Shown piece by piece: positions 36,896 through 48,125 of a stretch of DNA of 64,000 bases. The notes under the pieces were generated by a model that was not told where the DNA came from, searched no databases, and saw only the letters and a program-made list of their open reading frames with translations. Both the position numbers and the translations under genes were made by a program. Each line of letters opens with the position of its first letter. Positions within the stretch are counted from its first letter, which is position 1. Source of the DNA: Vibrio caribbeanicus ATCC BAA-2122 (GTDB lineage: Bacteria; Pseudomonadota; Gammaproteobacteria; Enterobacterales; Vibrionaceae); contig NZ_AEIU01000063.1 in the NCBI RefSeq assembly GCF_000165125.1, forward strand, positions 1 to 64,000, in the 5' to 3' direction.

Positions 36896-37651
36896 GTGGA
36901 CTGGCTAAGTGCGATGAGCCTACTTCTAGGCTCGGTATTTGCGAATACTCTCGCATCACTTTCAGGTGGTGGAGCTGGCTTACTACAATTTCCCTTACTA
37001 CTATTTCTCGGACTGCCCTTTTCCGTCGCTCTCGCAACACATAAATTAGCGAGCGTTGCACTTGGATTAGGCGCTGTTGTTTCGCATTTAAAAAATAGAA
37101 ACATTCATAGTAAGGTGTGTCTTTGGATCATCACATTTGGCAGCTTGGGGGTTGTTCTCGGCGCTCATCTGATTTTATTAATTCCAGAGCTTTACGCCCA
37201 AAGAATGCTTGGAGTTATTATTTTATTGCTGGGCGTGTATTCAAGACTGAAAACACAGCTTGGACACCATGAAATAGCAACTAACCGAAATCTTTTAGGA
37301 TGGTGTTTTGGCACTGTTTTGATTATCTTGATTGGTATTATCAATGGCTCACTCACAGCAGGCTCGGGGCTGCTCGTTACTCTCCTTCTAGTCAGGTGGT
37401 TTGGCTATAGCTACAAACAAGCCGTTGCAATGACTATGATATCAGTTGGTTTGGTATGGAACGCACTTGGTGGTATTACCATATTAAATACAGGCGTACC
37501 TGTGCACTGGCCCTGGTTACCTCTACTACTCCTTGGATCGTTTATTGGAGGAATACTAGGAGCAAGCCTTACTCACCGCTTACCCAATTACATCATTAAA
37601 GTGTGCTTTGAAGTTGTTACTCTCATCGTTGGTTTAAAACTATTAATCTAG
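36896..37651 (+). CDS. TSUP-family (TauE/SafE) membrane permease
   Basis: Probable inner-membrane exporter or importer of sulfur-containing anions; substrate not determinable. 251 residues, about eight hydrophobic segments, and the family signature ANTLASLSGGGAGLLQFPLL at residues 16-35. An inverted repeat half follows near residue 155 (NGSLTAGSGLLVTLLL), as expected for the two-fold TSUP architecture. Begins with GTG at 36896 after an in-frame stop; ATG at 36914 is an alternative start. About 40 nt after toxS. Confidence 0.82.
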   Translation: MDWLSAMSLLLGSVFANTLASLSGGGAGLLQFPLLLFLGLPFSVALATHKLASVALGLGAVVSHLKNRNIHSKVCLWIITFGSLGVVLGAHLILLIPELYAQRMLGVIILLLGVYSRLKTQLGHHEIATNRNLLGWCFGTVLIILIGIINGSLTAGSGLLVTLLLVRWFGYSYKQAVAMTMISVGLVWNALGGITILNTGVPVHWPWLPLLLLGSFIGGILGASLTHRLPNYIIKVCFEVVTLIVGLKLLI

Positions 37652-37828
37652 TATCGGCGCATCCTGATCCAATGAGGTCCTATAAAAGGCAGATGCTATT
37701 AGCCAATCCGTATCACTATAAAATACAGTCTTGTGGGTTGAAATGATCTCTTTCAATGCTAAGTTGCTATAATTGAAACATTAATCGCCCCTAGATGTAC
37801 TTATACTCAATGGGAAAAAGGAGTCACA

Positions 37829-38737
37829 ATGAAAGTATTGCTTACTGGTGGAACCGGCTTTATTGGGCGAGAGTTGCTCAAGTACCTAACCATGCATGAA
37901 GTCACGATACTTAGCCGAAATATTAGCAATGCGAAGCATGTGTTAACTCACACAGATATCGGTAACCTTAAGTATATTGACTCACTGGAAAGCTTTCACG
38001 ATCTAAATGAAATTGATATTGTTATCAACTTAGCTGGAGAACCTATCGCTGACAAGCGTTGGACGAGTAAACAAAAGGAACATATCTGTAATAGTCGCTG
38101 GGAATTGACTGAAAAACTGGTTGAACTTATTCATGCCAGCACTTCACCACCCTCACTATTTATAAGTGGATCAGCTGTAGGCTACTACGGTGATCAGCAA
38201 GAACACCCCTTTGATGAAAGTTTGAATGTATCCTCTGAACGATTTTCTCATTATGTTTGCGCTCAATGGGAAAAGATCGCCAATCGAGCACGCTCTGAAA
38301 ATACCCGAGTATGTTTACTCAGAACAGGAATTGTATTATCTCCACAAGGCGGTGCCCTTGACAAAATGCTTCTTCCTTATCGACTTGGGCTTGGTGGCCC
38401 TATGGGAAAAGGAGAGCAATATATGCCTTGGATCCATATGTTGGATATGGTGAGGGGGATCTCATTTCTTATCGAGACACCTCATGCACAAGGAGAGTTT
38501 AATTTCTGTGCTCCTCACCCAGTACCAAACAAGCAGTTTAGCCAATTATTGGCAAAATCCCTAAATCGTCCTCATCTAATGCGCACACCTAAGTGGGTCA
38601 TGTCACTTGCTATGGGAGAAAGTTCGGATCTATTATTTGACAGCTTACATGCAAAGCCTAGAAAACTGACAGAGTTAGGGTTCCATTTCAGCTATCCGCA
38701 CCTAGAACCAGCGCTAAAAAACCTTTTACAACATTAA
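37829..38737 (+). CDS. yfcH: NAD-dependent epimerase-like protein, YfcH/TIGR01777 family
   Basis: Extended short-chain dehydrogenase fold of unknown substrate. 302 residues with the Rossmann motif LLTGGTGFIGREL at residues 4-16, the INLAGEPIADKRWTSKQK segment (about 70-87) diagnostic of this family, and a C-terminal DUF1731-like tail (about 250-300: RTPKWVMSLAMGE). AAAAGGAG before the ATG. Followed 46 nt later by another oxidoreductase. The symbol is by family resemblance to E. coli YfcH. Confidence 0.85.
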   Translation: MKVLLTGGTGFIGRELLKYLTMHEVTILSRNISNAKHVLTHTDIGNLKYIDSLESFHDLNEIDIVINLAGEPIADKRWTSKQKEHICNSRWELTEKLVELIHASTSPPSLFISGSAVGYYGDQQEHPFDESLNVSSERFSHYVCAQWEKIANRARSENTRVCLLRTGIVLSPQGGALDKMLLPYRLGLGGPMGKGEQYMPWIHMLDMVRGISFLIETPHAQGEFNFCAPHPVPNKQFSQLLAKSLNRPHLMRTPKWVMSLAMGESSDLLFDSLHAKPRKLTELGFHFSYPHLEPALKNLLQH

Positions 38738-38783
38738 GATTAATCATGTAGGCTCAATGTATTAAAAATATGGAAAAATAGTA

Positions 38784-39611
38784 ATGCCTCACTCAATCTT
38801 AATTACAGGATGTTCAACCGGGATCGGGTATGCCGCTGCTCATGCTTTAAAAGAAAAAGGCTACAACGTTATAGCCTCATGTCGTCAGGAGAAGGATGTA
38901 TCTCGTCTCCAATCCGAGGGTTTAACTTCGATACTACTTGATCTCTCTAACCCCGATAGCATTACAGAGGGTGTTCGCCAGGCTTTGGAAATCTCTGATG
39001 GTAAACTTTATGCTGTTTTCAATAATGGTGCTTACGGACAACCAGGGGCTCTTGAGGACCTACCTACTGAAGCATTAAAAGAGCAATTCGAGACAAACTT
39101 TTTTGGATGGCATCAATTAGTTACAGAAGTTCTCCCCTCAATGCGCAAGCAAAACTGCGGTCGAATTATTCAAAATAGTTCTGTTTTGGGTTTCGCAGCA
39201 CTGAAATATCGTGGTGCCTATAACGCATCAAAATTTGCTATCGAAGGGTGGAGTGATACCTTAAGGTTAGAGCTCATGGAAACCAATATCCACATTAGCC
39301 TGATTGAACCAGGTCCAATCGAAACTCAATTTAGGGCTAATGCTCAAAGAGCCTTTAAACGATGGATCAAAGTAGAAAACAGCGCTCATGAAAAGTACTA
39401 CAGACAACAATTAGAACGATTAAAAGGCAAAACATCAAGCAGTACTTTTGTACTCCCACCAGAATCATGTATCCCACCACTGCTCGACGCATTGGAGGCG
39501 AAAAAACCAAAAATCCGTTATCGGGTGACCACGCCAACCAAAGTGTTTGCTTTCCTAAAACGTGTGTTAACTGCGAGGATGCTTGATACCATTCTAAATC
39601 GCGCGACCTAA
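38784..39611 (+). CDS. ybbO: short-chain dehydrogenase/reductase, YbbO-like
   Basis: Cytoplasmic NADP-dependent oxidoreductase; E. coli YbbO reduces aldehydes. 275 residues: cofactor motif ITGCSTGIGYAAA (residues 6-18), NNGAYGQPG, catalytic Ser (QNSSVLG) and the YNASK active-site motif near residue 149. The assignment to YbbO is supported by the neighbours downstream, cnoX (ybbN), qmcA (ybbK) and ybbJ, which form the same neighbourhood in E. coli. Confidence 0.82.
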   Translation: MPHSILITGCSTGIGYAAAHALKEKGYNVIASCRQEKDVSRLQSEGLTSILLDLSNPDSITEGVRQALEISDGKLYAVFNNGAYGQPGALEDLPTEALKEQFETNFFGWHQLVTEVLPSMRKQNCGRIIQNSSVLGFAALKYRGAYNASKFAIEGWSDTLRLELMETNIHISLIEPGPIETQFRANAQRAFKRWIKVENSAHEKYYRQQLERLKGKTSSSTFVLPPESCIPPLLDALEAKKPKIRYRVTTPTKVFAFLKRVLTARMLDTILNRAT

Positions 39612-39716
39612 TGTAAGATGGTCATAATTTCGTCATATTTTAACGCTATTGTAAGCAGGGTAGTTCAATTACATTCAAGTAACCAACGACCCCTGTCTCT
39701 TGCGGAACAAAAAACG

Positions 39717-39782
39717 ATGACGATCAACCAGTTTAACTGGTTAAGTATTGTTATTGCGTTGCTATTTTTTTTGCTTGCTTAA
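39717..39782 (+). CDS. possible 21-residue membrane peptide
   Basis: ATG at 39717 opens MTINQFNWLSIVIALLFFLL plus one alanine, then TAA. The peptide is a single hydrophobic helix with a short polar start, like known bacterial single-pass small proteins. A weak GCGGA lies 11 nt upstream. It is too short for statistical support and shows no homology I recognise. The mRNA would form a hairpin early in the coding region. Confidence 0.4.
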   Translation: MTINQFNWLSIVIALLFFLLA

Positions 39783-39808
39783 CAATTCAGCTTAACCACC
39801 TTTAATAG

Positions 39809-39837
39809 AGCACTTCATACTCTTCACGTGAAGTGCT
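39809..39837 (+). terminator. terminator-like hairpin before cnoX
   Basis: AGCACTTCA pairs with TGAAGTGCT around an 11-nt loop; only a weak T-rich tail (TCTCAAATAT). Confidence 0.5.
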
Positions 39838-39924
39838 TCTCAAATATATACATCTCTGAGGCCTTGATTTCGATGAAACAAGCCCATATTTCATGTGTAT
39901 AAGTCAAACCCAAGGACAACTCAG

Positions 39925-40779
39925 ATGCATTCACCCTATATTGTTGAGCTTAGCGAACAAAACTTCCGTGAAACCCTCGAAGGTTCAATGCAAACTCCAG
40001 TGCTCATCCATTTCTGGGCACCAATGAGTCAAGAAAGCTCACAGATCATTCCAGAATTACAAGCACTTGCACAACAATATGAAGGGGCCTTTACACTAGC
40101 TCTGCTCAATTGCGAGCAAGAACAAATGATTGCAAGCCAGTTCGGCGTTCAAGCTCTGCCAACCATTGCTCTATTCATCAATGGCCAGCCGGTTGATGGA
40201 TTAGGTGGTCCACAATCTATCAGCGCCGTTCAAGAACTATTAACCAAACACCTGCCTAGCCAAGACGAACTCAACTTGAGCAAAGCACTGGAAATGGTGA
40301 AACTTGGCCAATACAGTGAGGCACTGTCGCTCATAGAAACACTAACTCCCTCCTTACAAGAGTCTGGAGACGTCAAATTAGCGAAAGCAGACTGCTACCT
40401 AGAAACTCACCAGTTCGACCAAGCAAAGACGTTGTTGGAGCACATACCGCTCGAATATCAGGATGGCTACTATAAGAGCCTGATTGCAAAGCTGGAGCTG
40501 CACGAGCAAGCCGCCAACAGCCCAGAAATACAGCAATTAGAGAGTGCACTGGAAAACAAGCCCGATGACTTAGAAGTCATCAATAAATTGGCATTAAGCT
40601 ACCATCAAGTAAATAGAGACGAAGAAGCAATGGCGCTACTTTGGGCTCCCTTGGCGCGTGATTTGAATGCACTAGATGGCGACCTTAAAAAGTCTTTTAT
40701 GGATATACTCTCAGCACTTGGGCAAGGTAATCCTGTCGCCAGTAAGTATCGACGTCAACTCTATTCAATTCTTTACTAG
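39925..40779 (+). CDS. cnoX: chaperedoxin CnoX (YbbN), thioredoxin-TPR protein
   Basis: Holdase that protects proteins from chlorine oxidants and passes them to GroEL/DnaK in E. coli. 284 residues from the ATG at 39925, which has AAGGA before it; an in-frame ATG 10 codons earlier is rejected. Thioredoxin-like domain about 1-115, with FWAPMSQESSQIIPEL where active thioredoxins have CxxC: no cysteine here, so no redox active site. The TPR-like C-terminal half has repeated Leu-rich helices. QFGVQALPTIALFINGQPVDG carries the cis-Pro. Followed by its own terminator. Confidence 0.9.
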   Translation: MHSPYIVELSEQNFRETLEGSMQTPVLIHFWAPMSQESSQIIPELQALAQQYEGAFTLALLNCEQEQMIASQFGVQALPTIALFINGQPVDGLGGPQSISAVQELLTKHLPSQDELNLSKALEMVKLGQYSEALSLIETLTPSLQESGDVKLAKADCYLETHQFDQAKTLLEHIPLEYQDGYYKSLIAKLELHEQAANSPEIQQLESALENKPDDLEVINKLALSYHQVNRDEEAMALLWAPLARDLNALDGDLKKSFMDILSALGQGNPVASKYRRQLYSILY

Positions 40780-40791
40780 TGCATTGCTCTG

Positions 40792-40818
40792 AAAAGCCGA
40801 GATTCACTCGGCTTTTTC
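40792..40818 (+). terminator. terminator of cnoX
   Basis: AAAAGCCGAG-ATTCA-CTCGGCTTTT followed by TC. Confidence 0.88.
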
Positions 40819-40868
40819 AATTAACATTGTTAAACAATAATTGATCCACCCAATGAAAGGACGTCTTT

Positions 40869-41792
40869 ATGGCTATTGATTCACTGATCACAATTGGTAT
40901 TTTCCTTATTGCCGCTATTGCTCTACTTGCTGCAGGGATAAAAACAGTTCCACAGGGCAATAATTGGACTGTGGAGCGCTTTGGTCGCTACACTCACACC
41001 CTTAAGCCAGGCCTCAATATGATTATTCCTTTCATTGATGGCATTGGACAAAAAATAAACATGATGGAGCGAGTCTTAGATATTCCGGCACAAGAAGTTA
41101 TTTCTAAAGATAATGCCAATGTGACCATAGATGCGGTCTGTTTTGTGCAGGTTATCGATGCGCCAAAAGCCGCTTATGAAGTCAATGATCTGGAACATGC
41201 CATTCGTAACCTAACATTGACCAATATTCGGACTGTATTAGGCTCTATGGAATTGGATGAAATGCTCAGCCAAAGAGATATGATCAATACAAAATTGCTC
41301 TCCATCGTCGATGAAGCGACCAACCCTTGGGGTGTAAAAGTAACGCGTATTGAAATCAAAGACGTTCAACCACCTTCAGATTTGACTGCGGCAATGAATG
41401 CACAAATGAAAGCAGAACGAAACAAGCGCGCTGAAGTCCTCGAGGCTGAGGGTGTTCGACAGGCCGAGATCTTAAAAGCCGAGGGTCACAAGCAGTCAGA
41501 GATCCTCAAAGCGGAGGGAGACAAGCAGGCTGCTATTCTTCAGGCTGAAGCCAGAGAAAGAGCAGCAGAAGCGGAAGCACGAGCCACTTCAATGGTATCG
41601 GAAGCGATAGCAAAAGGAGATATGCAAGCTGTTAATTACTTTATCGCCCAGGGCTACACCGAAGCACTAAAAAGTATTGGCCAAGCTGAAAATGGCAAGA
41701 TCATTATGCTACCGCTTGAAGCCTCTGGTTTAATGGGCTCAATCGCAGGTATTGCCGAGATGTTTAAAGCATCTGATCATTCAAAGCAGTAG
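40869..41792 (+). CDS. qmcA: stomatin/prohibitin (SPFH) membrane protein QmcA
   Basis: Inner-membrane SPFH protein, a partner of FtsH-type protease complexes and membrane microdomains in E. coli. 307 residues: N-terminal membrane segment (about 5-22), PHB/SPFH domain (about 25-180; [23 protein letters not shown]), then a coiled-coil region built of 11-residue repeats (about 192-225) and a C-terminal domain. Followed after 2 nt by the NfeD-like partner gene, the usual pairing. Confidence 0.93.
   Translation: MAIDSLITIGIFLIAAIALLAAGIKTVPQGNNWTVERFGRYTHTLKPGLNMIIPFIDGIGQKINMMERVLDIPAQEVISKDNANVTIDAVCFVQVIDAPKAAYEVNDLEHAIRNLTLTNIRTVLGSMELDEMLSQRDMINTKLLSIVDEATNPWGVKVTRIEIKDVQPPSDLTAAMNAQMKAERNKRAEVLEAEGVRQAEILKAEGHKQSEILKAEGDKQAAILQAEARERAAEAEARATSMVSEAIAKGDMQAVNYFIAQGYTEALKSIGQAENGKIIMLPLEASGLMGSIAGIAEMFKASDHSKQ
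41442..41540 (+). repeat. three 33-bp tandem coding repeats in qmcA
   Basis: Codons 192-224 repeat EAEGxxQxEIL-type 11-mers three times ([33 protein letters not shown]), a right-handed coiled-coil (hendecad) pattern. Confidence 0.75.
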
Positions 41793-41794
41793 AG

Positions 41795-42271
41795 GTGAAT
41801 GTGTTTGAGTTATTAGAACAAATCAATCACTGGCATTGGCTTTCTTTCGGGTTGGCTCTGCTAGCGGTCGAGATTTTTGGAGCAGCAGGATACTTTCTTT
41901 GGCTCGGAATCTCTGCGCTCATCGTTGGTGTCGTACTCTCTTTAATACCCATGAGTTGGCAGCTACAGTGGATTTCATTTACTTGTTTTTCTCTTTTAAC
42001 AACTTGGCTTTGGTGGCGTAGACAGTTTAAAGCAGATACAGAAAATGATGATTCGAGAGACCTGAACCAAAAGCAAAAACAATTGATTGGTCAGAGAATT
42101 AGACTCGAAGAAGATTTTCTCGCCGGTAAAGGAAGAATCAAAGTGGGTGATACGACTTGGACGGCAGAGGCTGCCCATAACATCGCAGCGGGTAAGTTGG
42201 TCGAGGTTACTAACGTCAATGGGATAATTCTGACTATTTCAGAATGTGGTAACGAAAATAGCGACTCATAA
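41795..42271 (+). CDS. ybbJ: NfeD-like membrane protein, YbbJ family
   Basis: Partner of the SPFH protein; likely scaffolds membrane complexes, activity unknown. 158 residues: about three hydrophobic segments (roughly 16-70) and a C-terminal OB-fold (about 90-150; LIGQRIRLEEDFLAGKGRIKVGDTTWTAEA). Start is GTG, at 41795 or at 41801, where GAGG is better spaced. Two nt after qmcA. Ends at a bidirectional terminator shared with ligA. Confidence 0.88.
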   Translation: MNVFELLEQINHWHWLSFGLALLAVEIFGAAGYFLWLGISALIVGVVLSLIPMSWQLQWISFTCFSLLTTWLWWRRQFKADTENDDSRDLNQKQKQLIGQRIRLEEDFLAGKGRIKVGDTTWTAEAAHNIAAGKLVEVTNVNGIILTISECGNENSDS

Positions 42272-42290
42272 ATCATGACATCCAAGAAGT

Positions 42291-42315
42291 AAAAAGCCGG
42301 CGAAGCCGGCTTTTT
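42291..42315. terminator. bidirectional terminator of ybbJ and ligA
   Basis: AAAAAGCCGGC-GAA-GCCGGCTTTTT, perfect 11-bp stem with T-run on either strand. Confidence 0.95.
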
Positions 42316-42317
42316 TA

Positions 42318-44351
<2,034 letters not shown>

Positions 44352-44443
44352 TTATTGAAAGGCGAATCAGTAACAACCTTCCCTCTAAAATCTAATGGCG
44401 AAAGTATGACTATCTGAAACAATGAGTGCAACTGGAAGAAAAT

Positions 44444-44470
44444 AAAAAAAAGCCCCTAAGGGCTTTTTTT
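44444..44470 (-). terminator. terminator of zipA
   Basis: AGCCC-CTAA-GGGCT with seven As before and seven Ts after; works on the minus strand for zipA. Confidence 0.88.
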
Positions 44471-44484
44471 GACGCTCAGTATGC

Positions 44485-45342
44485 TTATTGAGCAGATTTA
44501 AAATCTTGAATTTGAGCACGATAGCTGTCTAAACGATTGGGCGTCATTAGATTACGCGCATCATCCAACACATTTGCACCTAAATCATCCGCTATCTGCT
44601 GTGCTGTTTTTAACATCAACTTAAAGTTTTGTTCAGCATCACCAAAGCATGGCATGGTCATGAAAAACGAGATTCCCTTAGTAGTAAAATCTGCTGGGTC
44701 ACCGTGTGCAAGAGTACCAGGCTGCATCATATTCGCGACGCTGAACAATACTTTACCTGTTCCGGATAAATCAGCATGGCGATGAAATATATCCATCTCT
44801 CCATAAACAAGACCATTTTGCTGCATACTATCAAATAGTTTTGTCCCGAGGAGAGGTTCTTCACCAGCGCAGTGAACATTAAGAACAATGACCTCAAAAG
44901 GATCATCTTCTTTTTCCACTGAAGTCGAAGAGGCTTCAGGTGAATTCGATGGGATGCTCTCGACCTCTCGGTCTGAGAAATCGGATTCCACTTCTTCCAC
45001 ACTAAACGGCTCTGATTGGGTGCTTTTCAAGGGTTCTGACAAAAATGGATTATCATCATTTCTATCTTCATTATACCCCTCGAACAAAGGGTCCATCGAA
45101 ATGGGCTCTTTCTCAGCAAATTCGGGTTCTTTACGCTCTTTTTTTATGATCTCAAAGTCATCCTCAGGAGCAAAAGCTCGCTGCGGAGAATTTTCTTCAA
45201 CATTATCGGACTCAAGCTTGCCAATAGGTTTATGGGCAAACTTTGCTTTCCTCTCTCTTTTACTCGTCCACAAGCCGTGGAATAGTAAAGCAGCGATCGC
45301 TATCGCTCCGACAATGATCAGTACAAATCGCAGTTCCTGCAT
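44485..45342 (-). CDS. zipA: cell division protein ZipA
   Basis: Anchors FtsZ to the inner membrane at the division site. 285 residues: N-terminal membrane anchor at about 5-25, a charged flexible linker (about 30-145, rich in Glu, Asp, Ser, Pro), and the C-terminal FtsZ-binding domain (about 150-285; [35 protein letters not shown] begins it). Divergent from cysZ. Next to ligA, the usual order. Confidence 0.93.
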   Translation of the reverse strand: MQELRFVLIIVGAIAIAALLFHGLWTSKRERKAKFAHKPIGKLESDNVEENSPQRAFAPEDDFEIIKKERKEPEFAEKEPISMDPLFEGYNEDRNDDNPFLSEPLKSTQSEPFSVEEVESDFSDREVESIPSNSPEASSTSVEKEDDPFEVIVLNVHCAGEEPLLGTKLFDSMQQNGLVYGEMDIFHRHADLSGTGKVLFSVANMMQPGTLAHGDPADFTTKGISFFMTMPCFGDAEQNFKLMLKTAQQIADDLGANVLDDARNLMTPNRLDSYRAQIQDFKSAQ

Positions 45343-45545
45343 TTTTCGCTCTCATATTACTCAATATATCGACTCTCAACTGTCAATATCGAACCAATTT
45401 TAACGTGACCTTGAGTTACTCTACCAAAACTCAATGGTGTTTTAGAACAACTTAATGTGAGAAGTTCAAACAATGTTGTGATTTTGAACACGCTTTTTTC
45501 CTGTTAAGATAGAAAACGTTCATTTTTACAGCATTGATTCTCATT

Positions 45546-46286
45546 ATGACTAAACAAATTAGACAACGCTCAGGTTTCGGCTATTTTGCCCATGGCCTGG
45601 AACTCGCCAATACCCCCGGAATACGCCGCTTTGTTCTTTTGCCTTTACTTGCCAATATCTTTTTAGTCGGAGGGGCGCTTTATTATCTCTTTAGCAACCT
45701 AGATATATGGATAGAGCAAGCACTTGGTCAGCTTCCGAGTTTTCTGTCTTGGCTGAGCTATATCCTGTGGCCATTACTAGCGTTGACCATTCTAGCCACA
45801 TTTTCATACTTTTTTAGTACGCTTGCCAATTTTATCGCAGCGCCATTTAATGGATTACTTGCAGAAAAAGTTGAACTGCATTTAACGGGTAAAAAAGCCA
45901 ATGATGACGGGCTATTTGATATCATCAAAGATACTCCCAGAATATTGGCACGAGAATGGCGTAAACTTCTCTATATTTTGCCTAAAACTATAGGCTTATT
46001 TTTATTACTCTTAGTACCAGCACTCGGCCAAACTATCGGTCCGTTGCTCTGGTTCATATTTACCGCTTGGATATTGGCTATTCAATACTGTGACTACCCT
46101 TTTGATAACCACAAAATTAGCTTCAATGACATGCGCGGCAATCTAAAACAAAAACAAGGAAAGGCCTACGGTTTCGGTGCACTGGTGTCATTGTTTACCA
46201 CCATTCCTATCCTCAACCTGTTTATTGTTCCTGTCGCGGTATGTGGAGCAACTTCTATGTGGGTCGCTGAATTTAAGCAGCAGTGA
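45546..46286 (+). CDS. cysZ: sulfate permease CysZ
   Basis: High-affinity, proton-coupled sulfate importer of the inner membrane, feeding cysteine synthesis. 246 residues from the ATG at 45546 (MTKQIRQRSGFGYFAHGLEL); the upstream TTG four codons earlier is rejected. Hydrophobic segments at about 32-56 (VLLPLLANIFLVGGALYYL), 70-100, 145-185 and 210-235. Divergent from zipA and upstream of cysK, whose enzyme uses the sulfide that results. Confidence 0.92.
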   Translation: MTKQIRQRSGFGYFAHGLELANTPGIRRFVLLPLLANIFLVGGALYYLFSNLDIWIEQALGQLPSFLSWLSYILWPLLALTILATFSYFFSTLANFIAAPFNGLLAEKVELHLTGKKANDDGLFDIIKDTPRILAREWRKLLYILPKTIGLFLLLLVPALGQTIGPLLWFIFTAWILAIQYCDYPFDNHKISFNDMRGNLKQKQGKAYGFGALVSLFTTIPILNLFIVPVAVCGATSMWVAEFKQQ

Positions 46287-46301
46287 TAACTACCAAATAG
46301 C

Positions 46302-46332
46302 TCCCGAGAAACTCACACCACGTTTCTCGGGA
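46302..46332 (+). terminator. strong hairpin after cysZ
   Basis: TCCCGAGAAAC pairs with GTTTCTCGGGA (11 bp) around a 9-nt loop; no T-run follows, so termination may be partial. Confidence 0.6.
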
Positions 46333-46474
46333 CATCAATCATAAGATATAACAATTTAATCCTTCTATCCATTTCCAAGCTGACCTACTCTCTACCTTAA
46401 ATAATTTACTAGAACTTCATTGATTTGAGGTTTAATCTTCTGACATCTGATGTGGCAGAAATGAGGGAATATTT

Positions 46475-47443
46475 ATGGGAAAAATTTACGAAGATAACTC
46501 GCAAACTATTGGTAGCACTCCATTAGTGAGGCTCAATAAAGTGAGTAATGGAAAAGTTTTAGCAAAGGTCGAAGCACGCAACCCAAGCTTTAGCGTCAAA
46601 TGTCGTATTGGTGCAAACATGATCTGGGAGGCAGAGAAGTCTGGACAGTTGAAGCCCGGTGTAGAGCTCGTCGAACCGACAAGTGGTAACACTGGCGTTG
46701 CATTGGCTTTTGTCGCTGCAGCTAGAGGCTATAAACTAACCTTAACAATGCCAGAATCAATGAGCTTAGAACGCCGTAAATTACTCAAGGCGATGGGCGC
46801 AAATCTGGAGCTTACGGAAGCCGCAAAAGGAATGAAAGGCGCCATCAGTAAAGCAGAAGAGATTGTCGCCAACAATCCAGAAAAATATCTGTTATTACAA
46901 CAATTTAACAATCCCGCAAACCCTCAGATTCATGAGCAAACGACAGGGCCTGAGATCTGGGATGATACCGATGGGGAAATCGACGTTTTTGTCGCTGGTG
47001 TCGGTACTGGCGGTACTTTAACAGGTACGAGTCGATATATTAAATCTACCAAAGGTAAAAATATCGTTTCAGTTGCTGTGGAGCCGGCTGAATCTCCGGT
47101 TATCGCTCAAGCACTCGCTGGCGAAGAAATACAACCTGCACCACATAAAATACAGGGTATCGGTGCGGGCTTTATTCCAGGAAACCTTGACCTGAAACTC
47201 ATTGATCAAGTAGAAGCTGTGACGTCAGAGGAAGCTATCATCATGGCACGCCGGCTAATGGAGGAAGAAGGTATTCTGGCTGGTATATCTTCTGGAGCAG
47301 CTGTTGTTGCAGCAAATAGGCTCGCAGAACAACCTGAGTTTTCAGGAAAAACGATCGTAACAGTATTACCAAGTTCAGGTGAACGTTATCTAAGCACAGC
47401 GCTCTTTGCTGGGCTGTTCACAGAAAAAGAAAACACTCAATAA
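46475..47443 (+). CDS. cysK: cysteine synthase A
   Basis: O-acetylserine sulfhydrylase, makes cysteine from O-acetylserine and sulfide with PLP. 322 residues. The PLP lysine sits in [15 protein letters not shown] (about residue 42), the phosphate-binding loop is [11 protein letters not shown] (about 68-78), and [12 protein letters not shown] is the cofactor-cupping glycine loop (about 177). Followed by a terminator. Separated from cysZ by 188 nt that includes a hairpin. Confidence 0.96.
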   Translation: MGKIYEDNSQTIGSTPLVRLNKVSNGKVLAKVEARNPSFSVKCRIGANMIWEAEKSGQLKPGVELVEPTSGNTGVALAFVAAARGYKLTLTMPESMSLERRKLLKAMGANLELTEAAKGMKGAISKAEEIVANNPEKYLLLQQFNNPANPQIHEQTTGPEIWDDTDGEIDVFVAGVGTGGTLTGTSRYIKSTKGKNIVSVAVEPAESPVIAQALAGEEIQPAPHKIQGIGAGFIPGNLDLKLIDQVEAVTSEEAIIMARRLMEEEGILAGISSGAAVVAANRLAEQPEFSGKTIVTVLPSSGERYLSTALFAGLFTEKENTQ

Positions 47444-47470
47444 AGCAAAAGAAAATATCCTTTTTGTTTA

Positions 47471-47496
47471 AAAAAGCCCCAGTTAGGGGCTTTTTT
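47471..47496 (+). terminator. terminator of cysK
   Basis: AAAAAGCCCC pairs with GGGGCTTTTT around AGTTA, then more Ts. Confidence 0.92.
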
Positions 47497-47731
47497 GTTG
47501 ATCCTAGCCCCACCTTTGGTAATATCGGTATGTTTTATTTCTAGCTTCAAAATAAAAGTTAGATAAGAGTTTATGTCAGCGACGCGATTCACAAGCGCTG
47601 TTGAAAAATTTATATCCAGTGCGGTACGAATCGAAGTAACAACTTTTGAGCCTAGCAGCACAATGTTTTTGTCGTTAAGCTCACGCTGGATAAAAGACTA
47701 TCGAAATATAAATCATATTGGGGTAAACAAC

Positions 47732-47989
47732 ATGTACGAGAAGCAAGTAGAAATTACGGCAGAAAATGGCCTACACACTCGTCCTGCTGCACAGTTCGTA
47801 AAAGAAGCTAAGTCTTTCGATGCTGACATCACTGTCACTTCGAATGGAAAAAGTGCAAGTGCAAAAAGCTTATTCAAATTACAAACACTCGGCTTAGTGA
47901 AAGGTACTGTCGTTTCCATCTCAGCTGAAGGGCCACAGGCTCAAGATGCAGTTGATCACCTCGTTGCTCTTATGGATGAACTACACTAA
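47732..47989 (+). CDS. ptsH: phosphocarrier protein HPr
   Basis: Accepts phosphate from enzyme I and passes it to sugar-specific EIIA proteins. 85 residues from the ATG at 47732 ([20 protein letters not shown]). Active-site His15 is in GLHTRPAA, and the regulatory Ser46 region is [11 protein letters not shown]. The open frame continues 53 codons upstream without a stop, but HPr has a fixed length and GGGG lies before this ATG. First gene of the pts operon. Confidence 0.96.
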   Translation: MYEKQVEITAENGLHTRPAAQFVKEAKSFDADITVTSNGKSASAKSLFKLQTLGLVKGTVVSISAEGPQAQDAVDHLVALMDELH

Positions 47990-48046
47990 AAACCCTAATG
48001 GCCAACGAAGCCATTTCACAAATCGAAGTGACTTTATTGGAAATCG

Positions 48047-48071
48047 GACTAGATGTTAGCTACATCTAGTC
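48047..48071 (+). promoter_or_regulatory. 10-bp perfect hairpin between ptsH and ptsI
   Basis: GACTAGATGT-TAGCT-ACATCTAGTC, with no T-run after it. Could be an mRNA stability or processing element that sets HPr above enzyme I. Confidence 0.5.
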
Positions 48072-48125
48072 TTAGCGTAATCCATTATTTTCCCGTTCTA
48101 AAGATGACCAACTTAAGGTAAGGCT

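Larger units (their letters stand above)
39612..39924. other. ybbO-cnoX intergenic region (313 nt)
   Basis: Holds a possible 21-codon ORF (39717-39782), a perfect 8+1+8 palindrome inside it (39726-39742) and a hairpin (39809-39837) before the cnoX ribosome-binding site. Nothing else recognised. Confidence 0.6.

Noticed and set aside
47573-47731. 53 in-frame codons upstream of ptsH with a plausible ATG
   Set aside because: HPr has a fixed length of about 85 residues and the upstream peptide matches nothing I recognise; a stop-free stretch of this length can arise by chance.
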